Part shown: positions 1 to 8,291 of the stretch, in pieces | Position numbering within the stretch: position 1 is the first letter of the stretch | Layout of the letters: the number at the start of each line of letters is the position of its first letter | Assembly (NCBI RefSeq): GCF_036038375.1 | Contig: NZ_CP107935.1 | Coordinates: 1-64,000, forward strand | Source of the DNA: Streptomyces sp. NBC_00414 | GTDB taxonomy: Bacteria; Actinomycetota; Actinomycetes; Streptomycetales; Streptomycetaceae | Length of the DNA: 64,000 nucleotides | Reading direction: 5' to 3' | Position numbers and translations under genes: made by a program | The notes under the pieces: generated by a model | Seen by the model: the letters and a program-made list of their open reading frames with translations, nothing else | Databases searched by the model: none | What the model was told of the DNA's origin: nothing

Positions 1-9
1 CACGACGCG

Positions 10-177
10 ACGACGCTACGCGTCGTTACCATCGCTTCGCGATGGAGCACTGCGCTCCGCGCAGTGCGGCGGAACTCCATTCCGCCTGCCCGGAATCGCT
101 CCGCGATCCGGACGGCTTCGGTACAGGCCTGCTCCGCAGTCCCGTACCGAAGCTGACGCACCCTCCGGGCGCGTCAG
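10..177. repeat. telomere-like array of seven hairpins
   Basis: Seven inverted repeats lie back to back: 10-16/20-26, 29-35/39-45, 47-55/59-67, 68-74/80-86, 90-99/103-111 (one bulged base), 116-124/144-152 (with an inner CTGC-TCC-GCAG hairpin at 129-139), and 153-159/171-177 (with an inner CCC-TCC-GGG). Most stems are perfect and close on 3-base loops (TAC, TTC, TCC) after C and before G. Arrays of such tight hairpins are the hallmark of Streptomyces chromosome and plasmid telomeres, where the 3' overhang folds during end patching. The primary sequence differs from the archetypal end, which begins CCCGCGGAGCGGG, so this would be a divergent telomere type. The first nine bases may be a truncated outermost palindrome. 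That the replicon ends here is inference. Confidence 0.75.
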
Positions 178-189
178 GAAAGAAGCCGA

Positions 190-426
190 CTACATCAGGG
201 GTGACTTGCCTTCCGTCACCGGTTCGCCCAGTTGGAGATCAGTAGGCCGCCGAAGACGGTACCCATGAAAAGCCGGGTAGAGGGCCTGGCCTGTGTCGCC
301 CTCAACTATTCGCCACACCATCCAGGCCAGGCATAAGCCGAGCATCGGCCAGCACGCCCAAGCGACCCAACGGGCCCCTGGCTTGGTCCAGGCCGGCGGG
401 TCGTGCATTTTTGATGATCGGGTCAC
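190..426 (-). CDS. small one-span membrane protein
   Basis: I do not recognise the family. The 78-residue product has one strong hydrophobic, tryptophan-rich segment (about residues 22-43, WVAWACWPMLGLCLAW) and a short polar tail. The open frame runs up to 462, but the GTG at 424-426 is preferred because GGAGG (434-438) sits seven bases upstream of it. It points towards the hairpin array and is the outermost gene. The roughly 290 bases from 427 to 715 show no further gene. Confidence 0.5.
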   Translation of the reverse strand: MTRSSKMHDPPAWTKPGARWVAWACWPMLGLCLAWMVWRIVEGDTGQALYPAFHGYRLRRPTDLQLGEPVTEGKSPLM

Positions 427-715
427 GGGTGCACCTCCCGCCGTACGGGTGCCCGCATTCACCGCAGGCAGGCCGGAGTTCCGGGTCTCTTGTTGGATTC
501 GGTCACCTCCGAACAGTAATATTCACTTCCGGTCAGACCCTGTGCGTCACTTTCACAAGCGGCTTGGTTCTGGGATAATGGCTCGGTACCGATCCCCTTC
601 GATGAAGGGGCAAAACACCACTCTTACCGGATTCAAGTAATTCGTCATTTTGAGCCTGGATGGAATCTGGGTTAAGGGAACATCATCTCTCCGAATATCG
701 AGAATGTGAGGTCTT

Positions 716-1012
716 GTGACTCAGATGGAATTGCGTCCGCATCAGGCTGAGGCGGTCGATAATGTCGTTCATATTCTCGGTGTGCCGCCCGGTGGTCGTA
801 TGCCTCCCGAGGGTCTGCGGACGCAGGTAATCGCCGCTATCGGCTCCGGTAAAACCCTGATCGGTGCGGAGTCGGCGTATCGCAGCCTGGACGCTCGCGC
901 GTCGAAAGCGTGGAATCTCGTGCGCCCCTCTGTCTCCACTTCGCGTCGAAAGCGTGGAATCGGTGCGCACCTGAGAACCGTCGGCCGTCCGGGGCGGGCA
1001 TTTCCACCCTGA
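716..1012 (+). pseudogene. truncated telomere-proximal helicase, N-terminal remnant
   Basis: The first 60 or so codons read as the start of the large DEAD/DEAH helicases that sit next to Streptomyces telomeres (TtrA-like): an RPHQAEAVDNVV Q-motif-type start and then a Walker A, GSGKT, near residue 45. After about position 890 the similarity stops and the frame runs on through unrelated sequence. All remaining helicase motifs and the helicase-associated repeats are missing. GAGG at 708-711 precedes the GTG start. Its place next to the hairpin array supports a true telomere at the left edge. Separate remnants of the same gene family occur at 14660, 21960 and 44255. Confidence 0.7.
898..961 (+). 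repeat. 20-bp direct repeat at helicase breakpoint
   Basis: CGCGTCGAAAGCGTGGAATC occurs at 898-917 and again at 942-961. The following bases are also similar (TCGTGCGCCCCT against GGTGCGCACCT), so the structure looks like a decayed 44-bp tandem duplication. It lies exactly where similarity to the terminal helicase is lost. Confidence 0.6.
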
Positions 1013-1245
1013 CATCTGTCAGGTACCCGCCCGGCAACGCCCCCTGGTAGGCATGCAACATGTCAAAAAGAGCCAGGGCTGAAACGGCCGGACCCCCTAC
1101 CCACCCGGTGGCGGATCGAATCTCCCGCCGAGGACTTTCGGCGTACGACGAAACCGATTGTCGCCGGAACGCGGCCCAGGTGAGTCTTCTCGGCAGGCCC
1201 GGCCCACCCGGCCGGACCACCACCGACAGAGGCGGGGAACTCACC

Positions 1246-1428
1246 ATGCGCACCTCGCGTTCACTGCGGTTGCTCGGCGCGGCGGCTGGCGGCCTGTCGC
1301 CCATCGCACCGGACGCGGCCCACCCGGCCGCCGTGGGCCACGGCACCGGCGACAATCCCGACGGGCGGATGTCCCGTGCTGCGCCGGTGTGCGGCGGCAA
1401 CGTCCTCGACCGTACGAAGCGGTACTGA
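1246..1428 (+). CDS. short peptide upstream of secreted hydrolase
   Basis: A 60-residue product starting MRTSRSLRLLGAAAGG, with a basic N-terminus followed by a short apolar stretch, then a polar tail with a single cysteine. GGGGA at 1234-1238 lies seven bases before the ATG. Only three bases separate its TGA from the ATG of the serine hydrolase at 1432, so translational coupling is likely. No family recognised; the hydrophobic stretch is too short to claim a signal peptide. It may act as a leader cistron. Confidence 0.5.
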   Translation: MRTSRSLRLLGAAAGGLSPIAPDAAHPAAVGHGTGDNPDGRMSRAAPVCGGNVLDRTKRY

Positions 1429-1431
1429 GCC

Positions 1432-2601
1432 ATGTTCCGATGGAGCAGATGGCGTTCCGTAGCAGTGCTGTGTGCCGTGGTCATGGCCGTGATGACCGCC
1501 CTGCTCAGCCCTTCGGCCACGGCGGCAACGAACGCGGCGACGGACGCGGCGTCGTCCGCGCCACGTGACGCGGCCGGTGTCACCGTGCCGGCCGGTGTGA
1601 CGGCGGGAGTCGCCGTCTTCGACCGGCAGACCGGCACCTTCACCGAGCAGCTGAACCCGAACATGCAGTTCCGGTCAGCCTCCGTGGTCAAACTGCTGAT
1701 CGCGCTGGACTACCTCTGGAACCGCGGCCCGAACTACCAGATCCCGTCCGGTGACCAGGCCAAGTGGAACTCCATGCTGCGCAGCAGCGACGACGACGCG
1801 GCCAGCGAATTCTGGGTGCGCAACGGCGGGGGCTCGATCGTCACCCGGATGGCCCGTGAGCTGTCCCTCTCCAGCAACACGACCCCGCCGCCGGCCAACC
1901 AGGACGGCATGTGGGGCTACACAGCCTTGACGGCCGCGGACACGGTGAAGATCTACCGTTACCTGCTGGACACGGCGCCCGCCCGCGTCCGCGAACTGAT
2001 CATGGGCAATCTGAAACAGTCCACACGCTGCTCCGCCACCGATCACTTCGACCAGCACTTCGGTATCGTGGGCGCCTTCAACAAGCCGTGGGCCGTGAAA
2101 CAGGGCTGGTCGGGTTTCGGCGACATCGAGCAAGGTACGTGCCGCCCCGCCACGTCGGCCCTCAACGGCAAGGCAGCGTCCGTCGACCTGACGAAACCGG
2201 CGCTGCACACGACCGGGACGGTGGGTTCCGGTGACCGCTCCATCGTGGCCGTGTACACCCTGCACGACGTCGGCACCTCGTACGGCAAGGCGTACACCGA
2301 CCTGGGCAGGCTGACCCGTTCGCTGAACGTTCCCGGTGGCGTACGACCGGCGGGCACGTGGTTCGGCACCTGGAGCTCCGGTGTCAACGTCCGCCCCGAG
2401 CCCAACACCACCCGCGACCCGCTCCTCCAGCTCCCCGCCGGGGTCGAGGTGCTGGTCGGCTGCCAGACGCGAGGGGAGACCGTCTCGGTCCCGCCCTACA
2501 CCAACGAGTGGTGGGCCTACCTGCCTCAGTACGGGGGCTATGTCAGCAACATCTACATGAGCAGTCCGGACAACCAACTGCCCGGCGTCGCGCAGTGCTG
2601 A
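1432..2601 (+). CDS. secreted serine hydrolase with C-terminal SH3-like domain
   Basis: 389 residues. Residues 1-31 are a classical Sec signal peptide (basic WRSWR-type start, hydrophobic core, ATA cleavage region). The central domain has class A beta-lactamase/penicillin-binding-type motifs: SVVK (S84 to K87, SxxK nucleophile), SDD at about 119-121 (in place of SDN) and KQG at about 223-225 (in place of KTG). The last 65 residues, starting at the NVRPEP segment, resemble a bacterial SH3 domain that could bind the cell wall. Streptomyces has many such secreted beta-lactamase-fold proteins, most without proven lactamase activity; a peptidase or esterase acting on wall peptides is equally possible. 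Confidence 0.8.
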   Translation: MFRWSRWRSVAVLCAVVMAVMTALLSPSATAATNAATDAASSAPRDAAGVTVPAGVTAGVAVFDRQTGTFTEQLNPNMQFRSASVVKLLIALDYLWNRGPNYQIPSGDQAKWNSMLRSSDDDAASEFWVRNGGGSIVTRMARELSLSSNTTPPPANQDGMWGYTALTAADTVKIYRYLLDTAPARVRELIMGNLKQSTRCSATDHFDQHFGIVGAFNKPWAVKQGWSGFGDIEQGTCRPATSALNGKAASVDLTKPALHTTGTVGSGDRSIVAVYTLHDVGTSYGKAYTDLGRLTRSLNVPGGVRPAGTWFGTWSSGVNVRPEPNTTRDPLLQLPAGVEVLVGCQTRGETVSVPPYTNEWWAYLPQYGGYVSNIYMSSPDNQLPGVAQC

Positions 2602-2701
2602 GCAGTGCATCACGGTGCTGCGAAGGGCCTGCGGGAAGAGCCGGGCAGGCACCCGGCACCTTTCGGTCGAACTCGAAAACCAGTGAGAAAAGGACAGGTA
2701 G

Positions 2702-3103
2702 ATGACCAGGACCAGGAAGTATCTCTCCCTCTGGATGGCAGCCCTCGCCCTGACGGCGGGCGGTGTGATCGCCGCCCCTTCGGCCAGTGCCGCTGCCAGC
2801 GCCGAGTGCGGAGTTCGGGCGAGCGACGGCCGGCTGTGGTGCGGGAACGGAGCCCCCGCCATTCTGCGCTCGGGCGCCTACCACGAAGCGAACATAACGG
2901 GGCAGCTCTATTCCACCTTCAGCTGGTTCGACTGCTGGACCTATGGTGGACTGCACGGCGGCGGCAACACCACCTGGTACCACACCAAGGGTGACTGGAC
3001 CGCTCCTGGCTACGACGGGTGGGGCTACGTCCCGGCGGACTGGGTCAACACACCGTCCTCGTTCGACGCCGATCCGAGCGCGCGCGGTCTGCGGCACTGC
3101 TGA
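2702..3103 (+). CDS. small secreted SH3-like protein
   Basis: 133 residues with a clear signal peptide ending around ASA-AAS (residues 28-31). The mature part is about 100 residues and has four cysteines, enough for two disulfides, and many aromatic residues (WFDCWTYGG, GDWTAPGYDGWGYVP). The repeated W/Y-G pattern resembles secreted bacterial SH3-like domains. AAGGA upstream of the ATG serves as the ribosome site. It follows the SH3-containing hydrolase by 100 bases and may share its cell-wall target. Exact function unknown. Confidence 0.7.
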   Translation: MTRTRKYLSLWMAALALTAGGVIAAPSASAAASAECGVRASDGRLWCGNGAPAILRSGAYHEANITGQLYSTFSWFDCWTYGGLHGGGNTTWYHTKGDWTAPGYDGWGYVPADWVNTPSSFDADPSARGLRHC

Positions 3104-3343
3104 GAGCAGCACTGCCGAGCTCGCCGGACCACTCCTTGATGTCGTCGGTCTCATCCACGAGACCGGCGGCATCGTCGTCGTGGCGTCCCATAGCCAACCG
3201 TGCGCTCCATCAACTGCGGATCCGCAGGAAGCTTCGCCATAGGGGGACTACCGCAGGTCAGGGCGAGGTACGGCATACGAATAAGGAGCGAGGGCTCAGT
3301 AGCCGGCCAGAGCATCGCTTGTCATCGGCAGCGGTCAAGGGCG

Positions 3344-3535
3344 TCATTCGGGCCGAGGCGGGCAGATGTGTCTCGGCCAGCGCCACACCGTGCGCTCCGA
3401 AACACCCACCACCTCAGCGACCGCACGCACATGCCGTGTGGCCAGTTCCCCCGCCTGCTGCCGCTCCAGCAGACGACGCACCACCAGCCCTCTGGACGGC
3501 ACAGCCCCACGGCCGGCCCTTACCGCTCGATCCAC
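3344..3535 (-). pseudogene. transposase N-terminal fragment (HTH part)
   Basis: 63 codons ending just after a GVSERTVWRW helix-turn-helix segment typical of the N-terminus of large DDE/Mu-type transposases. The frame then closes within ten codons, so catalytic domains are absent. The flanking stretches 3104-3343 and 3536-3792 contain no gene I can support. Confidence 0.45.
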
Positions 3536-3792
3536 CCCACGATCACACCGACCGAGCAGACCTCACCGCGTGAGAACTCTCGAACCTGAGACAGCATCAA
3601 CTGACATGCGATAAAGCCCCACGACAGTGATCCCACCCATCAATCTCTCACCCCGCGACAGCGCCAGCCCTACCCTCAAGACCCCACTGACCAGCACCAA
3701 AACACCAACCACCAAACCAACACCACCGACCCTCACCACCACCGACCCCACACCGAGAGATCGCAGAAAAGAACCTGACTGAGCCTTTTCCA

Positions 3793-4560
3793 TCATCGGT
3801 CTGATCTGGCCAGATGCAGGGCGAGGACGGCCTGGACGAGGGCGGTGATCCGGGTTGTGGAGCACCGGAGCTTACGCAGGAGCCGCCAGCTCTTGAGGGA
3901 TGCCATAGCCTGCTCGACGAGGGCGCGGATCTTGGCGTGCGAGCGGTTCACCGCCTTCTGTCCTGGGGAAAGCGTCTTCCAGCGTCCCCAGTACGGGACG
4001 CGGACCGTGCCGCCGGCGCCCCGGTAGCCCTTGTCGGCCCAGCAGGTGACGTCGGCCTGAGCAAGGGCGTCGATGATGCCGTGTTCGCGGGCCGCGCGGA
4101 CGTCGTGGACGGCTCCGGGCAGGGCCGGCGAGACCCACAGCAGCCGGCCGAACGCATCGGTGAGGACTTGCACGTTCATGCCGTGTTTCTTGTGTTTGCC
4201 GGAGTAGAAGGGCTGGTCCGCGGCGATGCGGTCGATCGGCAGCAGCGTCCCGTCCAGGAGGACGAACGCCTTCGTCGACGCGGTGCGGACGGCATCGGCC
4301 AAGGTGGGTGCGAGGGCGGCCAGGAGGTCGACGGCCTCGGTGACGTAGCGGTATGCGGTCGTGGTCCCGACGCCGAATCCGGCGGCGAGCTGGGAGTAGG
4401 TGTGCCCCATGCGCAGGTGGACGAGCGCGAGGAGGGCCTGGCGGCCGGCGCTCAGCCTTCGCCAGCGGGAGCTGATCGCATGGCGGTGCCCCCGCAGATG
4501 CTCGGCGAGGAAGCGGAGGGTGGAGCTGGAGACGTCCGCGCCGGACGGGTAGACAAGCAT
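3793..4560 (-). CDS. IS5-type transposase, copy A
   Basis: 255 residues with an N-terminal HTH_Tnp_4-like domain (LAAGFGVGTTTAYRYV, about 58-73) and a DDE_Tnp_4-type nuclease domain: LLDGT (about residue 101), VHDVRA, ADKGYRG (about 174) and a late glutamate in LVEQAMAS. It looks complete. A related copy lies at 57481-58242 on the same strand. Both start immediately downstream of the same long hairpin. I could not define the outer ends of the element with confidence. Confidence 0.8.
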   Translation of the reverse strand: MLVYPSGADVSSSTLRFLAEHLRGHRHAISSRWRRLSAGRQALLALVHLRMGHTYSQLAAGFGVGTTTAYRYVTEAVDLLAALAPTLADAVRTASTKAFVLLDGTLLPIDRIAADQPFYSGKHKKHGMNVQVLTDAFGRLLWVSPALPGAVHDVRAAREHGIIDALAQADVTCWADKGYRGAGGTVRVPYWGRWKTLSPGQKAVNRSHAKIRALVEQAMASLKSWRLLRKLRCSTTRITALVQAVLALHLARSDR

Positions 4561-4619
4561 GCGAAGCCTCTGGTGGACACGTTTCTCTTGGTCGAAGACT
4601 CGTCTACCAGGGGCTTCGC
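4561..4619 (-). promoter_or_regulatory. leader hairpin abutting transposase start codon, copy A
   Basis: On the minus strand, 4602-4619 and 4561-4578 form an 18-bp stem with two mismatches that ends at the base just before the ATG at 4558-4560. Copy B has the same arrangement at 58243-58301 although the loop and flanks have diverged. In RNA the stem would cover the region where a ribosome site should be, and none is visible outside it. This would damp translation of transcripts reading in from outside, a known way in which insertion sequences limit transposase. Confidence 0.6.
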
Positions 4620-4690
4620 CTGGCTGTCAGCTCAACCAGCGGGCTCGCCACACAGGTTGGGCAATACCGTTCACTGGCACACTGGTTGTC

Positions 4691-5260
4691 GTGTCCAACT
4701 CCTACGCGCAGCCCATCCTGAGAACAGCGGACCTCTCCGAGGGGTTGTGCACCGTCGAGAGGTTGCTTGGAATCGCTGACCTGGGAGGCCTTGAAGTCGA
4801 TTTCGATGTGCGGATCTCCTCGACTCGCTCGCTTTCGGCGGTGCTGGCCGTGTTGCCGGATGCCGAATGGTGGGCGGAAGGGGGGAGAAGCGGCTCGTCG
4901 GAGCGTAGGGATGATCCATCCGCCTTCTTGCCCATCCGGCTGCGAGGCTGGGCTGGGGCACCGGAGACGGTGAAGCCATTCCTCCAGGCGGTTGGCGACA
5001 GCCCAGCGACGGTGCGATGGGACTTCAACGCCTGGCCCGAGGCTCCCGAGGTAGGTCTGGGAGTGGGGGGTACCCGCGGAGCATTCGTCACGCTGTGTGT
5101 CCGTGCCCGAGACCTCGACCTCGACCTCGACCTCGAGGAGCCTGCGGCCGACTGCATCGTTTTCGTCCACGTCAAGCAGGTCGAGGCCGAACGTGCACCG
5201 TGGCTAGCAGCCCAAGTCGGGTTGCGGGTGATCGGCGACTTGGTGATGGCGCCGTACTGA
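4691..5260 (+). CDS. hypothetical protein
   Basis: 189 residues from a GTG at 4691; the frame is open back to 4559, inside the IS flank, and no ribosome site is visible, so the true start may have been removed by the insertion. The protein is acidic, with a DLDLDLDLEE run around residues 148-157, and has no membrane segment or motif I recognise. It may be the surviving part of a longer gene. Confidence 0.45.
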   Translation: MSNSYAQPILRTADLSEGLCTVERLLGIADLGGLEVDFDVRISSTRSLSAVLAVLPDAEWWAEGGRSGSSERRDDPSAFLPIRLRGWAGAPETVKPFLQAVGDSPATVRWDFNAWPEAPEVGLGVGGTRGAFVTLCVRARDLDLDLDLEEPAADCIVFVHVKQVEAERAPWLAAQVGLRVIGDLVMAPY

Positions 5261-5454
5261 GAAGCTGTGGCAGAACCGGCAATCCGTGACGCTCTGGAGC
5301 CGGGGGCAGGATCGCCTGACTGGGCGGTCGGTGATGCTCTGACGGATTACACAGCTCTAGGGAGTGTCCGTCCTCGATCACCCTGGGCCGTGTATCGAAG
5401 GCCTTCAGGGGCCGAGCAGGCATGGTGCGGAATTGAGGAGTTGGCCGGAAGGGT

Positions 5455-6108
5455 TCAGCCGGTGAGGGTGGGGCCGATGAGGGGCAGTAGGACCTGGTCC
5501 ACCAGGCGGGCTATTCCTTCGGGGTCGAGAACGGTACCGAGCAGGTCCTCCTGCAGGACCGTCACCCCGATAGCTGCGGCGATCTCCATCCTGCCCGGCG
5601 CCAGCAGCAGCTCGACTCTCTCCGCGGTGATCTCGCCGCGCTGTTGAGCGCGGTGGAGGCAGGCGGCGATGTCCTGGCGCTGTCCGGCGATGGCCCGCTC
5701 GCGCAGGGTGTCGGCGATCTGAGGGTGGGAGGCAGTGGCGGCGGCCAGTACGGCCGAGAAGTTGCGCGCTTGGGGCTGCAGGCACACGGATCTGTGGGTC
5801 AGTGTGCCGATGAGGTCCTCGCGCAGTGTCCCGGCGGCCGTCGCCTCGGCCGGGACGGCGGCGGCAAGCATGAGGCTTTCCAGGGCGTCGGCGACCAGGT
5901 CCTCGCGCGAGGCCCAGCGACGGTAGACGGTGGCCTTGGCCACCCCTGCGCGTGCGGCCACCGCGGCCATGTTGAGACCTGCGTAGCCGCTCTCGACGAT
6001 CAGGTCCAGGACCGCTTCGATGATGCGGGCATTCCGCTTCTCGTCACGGACGGGGCCGAAGGCGCCCCTGGGGCGCTGGCGTCCAGAGGGGAGGGTCGAC
6101 CTGGTCAT
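5455..6108 (-). CDS. TetR-family regulator
   Basis: 217 residues. The N-terminal HTH reads RIIEAVLDLIVESGYAGL, then MAAVAARAGVAKATVYRRW (about residues 45-63), the standard TetR DNA-binding pattern; the rest is a helical ligand domain. The frame extends upstream to 6201, but the ATG at 6106-6108 places the HTH at the usual distance. It diverges from the NmrA-type gene at 6391. The palindrome at 6315-6324 between them is a plausible operator. Confidence 0.85.
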   Translation of the reverse strand: MTRSTLPSGRQRPRGAFGPVRDEKRNARIIEAVLDLIVESGYAGLNMAAVAARAGVAKATVYRRWASREDLVADALESLMLAAAVPAEATAAGTLREDLIGTLTHRSVCLQPQARNFSAVLAAATASHPQIADTLRERAIAGQRQDIAACLHRAQQRGEITAERVELLLAPGRMEIAAAIGVTVLQEDLLGTVLDPEGIARLVDQVLLPLIGPTLTG

Positions 6109-6314
6109 ACGCACGACGGTACTGCATTCGCTTCCCCCGCCATCGGGTTCTCCCGCCCGGCCTGAGGGAAGCCGCGGACCGGGTCGTGGTGCCGTCCGCA
6201 TAGACCGCGGCGCCCAGCAAGAACCCTCAACCGCACCGACTCACGCTGCTCGTGAAGCGCGGGCTACCGGCCAGTCTTTGCCTGACCAGCAACTAGATAC
6301 TCACAAGACTCGAT

Positions 6315-6324
6315 ACTGTACAGT
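6315..6324. promoter_or_regulatory. candidate TetR operator
   Basis: ACTGTACAGT is a perfect 10-bp palindrome, loosely flanked by CAAG and CTTG at 6304 and 6328, in the gap between the divergent tetR (5455-6108) and NmrA-type gene (6391). Position and symmetry suit the local TetR regulator; assignment is inference. Confidence 0.5.
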
Positions 6325-6390
6325 CTCTACTTGTTGAACGCTTGAGCCCAGATATCGAAAAAATAGAACTAATCGAAGGAGAGGCGTGCT

Positions 6391-7314
6391 GTGGCACACA
6401 ACGACAAGGCGAAGGTGCTGATCACCGGGGCGACGGGAATGCAGGGCGGCGCCGCCGTCCAGGCACTTCTGCGCGCGCGACACCCCGTGACCGCGTTCGT
6501 GCGCAACCCCTCCTCCGAGCCTGCCCAGGCGCTCGCCCGGCAGGGCGTCGCCCTCGCGAGCGGAAACATGGACGACCTCGCATCCCTGGAGGCTGCCGGC
6601 GCCGGACACGACGCGGTCTTCTCCGTGCAGATGCCGGGCCTCGACCCGGCCGACCTTGGCGCCGAGTCGCGCAAGGCCCGCAACATCGCCACCGCAGCCA
6701 AGCGGTCCGGCATCACGCAGATCCTCCACACGTCCGTGTCAGGGACCGGATGGCGCAGCCAGCACCCGGGCTACGAGCAGTCCGACCTGTTGAAGGCGTA
6801 CTGGGACGAGAAGGAAGCCGCTGAGGACGCGATCCGGCAGTCGGGACTGGAGGACTGGACGATTTTCAAGCCCGCCTTCTACATGGACAACTTCCTCTCG
6901 CCCAAGCGGGAGTACCTGTCCCCCGACCTGCCTCAGGGCAAGATCTTCACCGCGACGAACCCGCAGACCAGGCTGGCACTCATCAACTCGGACGACCTCG
7001 GAGCAGCGGTCGCCGCCGCCGTGGCCGAGCCCGGAAAGTTCCACGAGGCCGAGATCGAGTTCGCGGGCGACGCGCTGACGTATCCCGAGATCGCGGATGC
7101 CCTCTCCAAGGCCGCCGGCCGCGAGATCACCGCCGTCTCCGTGTCCTGGGAGGAGCAGGCGCAGCGCCTTGGCGCGCCCTCGGCGGACACCGAGATCTGG
7201 TACGACCACGTCGGCTACCCGGCACGCCCCCACGACGCCGCCCGCTACGGCCTGACCACGACTACCTTCGAGCAGTGGGCAGCACAGCAGGACTGGACCA
7301 TGCCGGCCGCCTGA
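6391..7314 (+). CDS. NmrA-type NAD(P)-binding protein
   Basis: 307 residues. A Rossmann fold starts at residue 8 (VLITGATGMQGG, glycine motif GxTGxxG), followed by the NmrA pattern of an early FVRNP cofactor loop and an HTSVSGT segment near 112. NmrA/HSCARG-like proteins bind NAD(P) and act either as redox-sensing regulators or as atypical short-chain reductases. The GTG start has GGAGAGG nine bases upstream. Divergent TetR regulation is likely from the context. Confidence 0.85.
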   Translation: MAHNDKAKVLITGATGMQGGAAVQALLRARHPVTAFVRNPSSEPAQALARQGVALASGNMDDLASLEAAGAGHDAVFSVQMPGLDPADLGAESRKARNIATAAKRSGITQILHTSVSGTGWRSQHPGYEQSDLLKAYWDEKEAAEDAIRQSGLEDWTIFKPAFYMDNFLSPKREYLSPDLPQGKIFTATNPQTRLALINSDDLGAAVAAAVAEPGKFHEAEIEFAGDALTYPEIADALSKAAGREITAVSVSWEEQAQRLGAPSADTEIWYDHVGYPARPHDAARYGLTTTTFEQWAAQQDWTMPAA

Positions 7315-7342
7315 ACTGAGACACCCCTTCGACTTCACCGGC

Positions 7343-7396
7343 GGGAGGTGGTGTTCCCGGCGGCGACCCGCCGCGCTGCCGGGAACACCATCTCCC
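7343..7396. terminator. long hairpin terminator after NmrA-type gene
   Basis: Two 19-base arms (7343-7361 and 7378-7396) pair with one mismatch, and the loop itself is GC-rich. It lies 28 bases after the NmrA-type stop codon and before the convergent transposase, so it can serve both directions. Confidence 0.75.
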
Positions 7397-7434
7397 GGGC
7401 GAAGATGACCGTGTCCGTACGGGCGGCGGCTATG

Positions 7435-8289
7435 TCAGCGCAGGGCGGTTGGGGCGAGACGGACCGTGTGCGGCCTGGCCCGAATCCGGACAGGGGCGGG
7501 CCCGGAGGTCGTCTTCACGGGGGCGAGCGAGTGGGGCACGGTGCGGGGCGGCCGCGGGGGCCGGGTCAGACGGCGGACCATGAGGGTGATGACGGTCCAG
7601 GTGAGGTGGGCCTCGCTGTGGGAGATGAGCCGCTCGTAGTCCCGCACGTTCCTTCTGGCCCGCATGATCCAGGAGATAGCGCGCTCGACGCGCCACCGCT
7701 TCGCCAGGACGGCGAAGCCGTCCTGGTCCTTGCGGCGGGGCACCGTTTTGAGTGTGAGGTCGAGGAAGGAGTGGGCCCAGGCGATGAGGGGTCCGCCATA
7801 GGCGCAGTCGGCCCAGACGACGGTGACCTCGGGATGCGTGAGCCGCAGCCGGAAGAGCAGGTCGCGGGCGGGAACACTGTCGTGCAGTGAGGCGACGCCG
7901 ACCATCACGGCCAGCGGCATGCCGCGCATGTCCACGACCAGATGCCGCTTGCGCCCGTTGATCAGCTTCCCGCCGTCGAACCCGCGGGTGTCCGCGCCCA
8001 CCGTCTCCGCTCCCTTGACCGATTGCGAGTCCAGGATCACCGCCACGGTGCGGGGGTTGAGGCCGTCATGGACACGGAGCCGCTCGTGGAGCTCAGCATG
8101 GATGCGGGCCAGGTCTCCGCTCGCCCGCCACCTGCGGAAGTACCCGTAGAGAGTGCGCCAGGGGATCTTGAAGTTGGTGGAGCGCACCAACCGTTTCAGG
8201 CTCAGACCCGCGGGCCGTGCTTCTTCCAGGGCCCTGCGAACGGCCTCGGCGTGCACATGGGCGGGCTGTCCGGCCGCCCGCCGCGGCAT
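7435..8289 (-). pseudogene. IS5-family transposase with replaced N-terminus
   Basis: 284 codons. From about residue 42 the protein is a typical IS5-family transposase: a WRTLYGYFRRW segment, ILDSQSVKGAETVGADTRG with the first catalytic Asp, VWADCAYGG with the second, and RRWRVERAISWIMRARR with the Glu. The usual first 60 residues are missing. In their place is an unrelated start, MPRRAAGQPAHVHAEAVRRA, that looks like the beginning of an HTH-type protein and begins two bases after the DUF6192 stop codon. This reads as an in-frame fusion between the gene that once followed DUF6192 and a 5'-truncated insertion sequence. Confidence 0.7.
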
Positions 8290-8291
8290 GA

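Noticed and set aside
898..961. Possible CRISPR: 20-bp repeat with a 24-bp spacer
   Set aside because: Only two units, the spacer ends also resemble each other, and no cas gene is near. A tandem duplication explains it.
837..1691. Long minus-strand frame over the helicase remnant and secreted hydrolase start
   Set aside because: It is antisense to convincing plus-strand genes with ribosome sites and has no motif.
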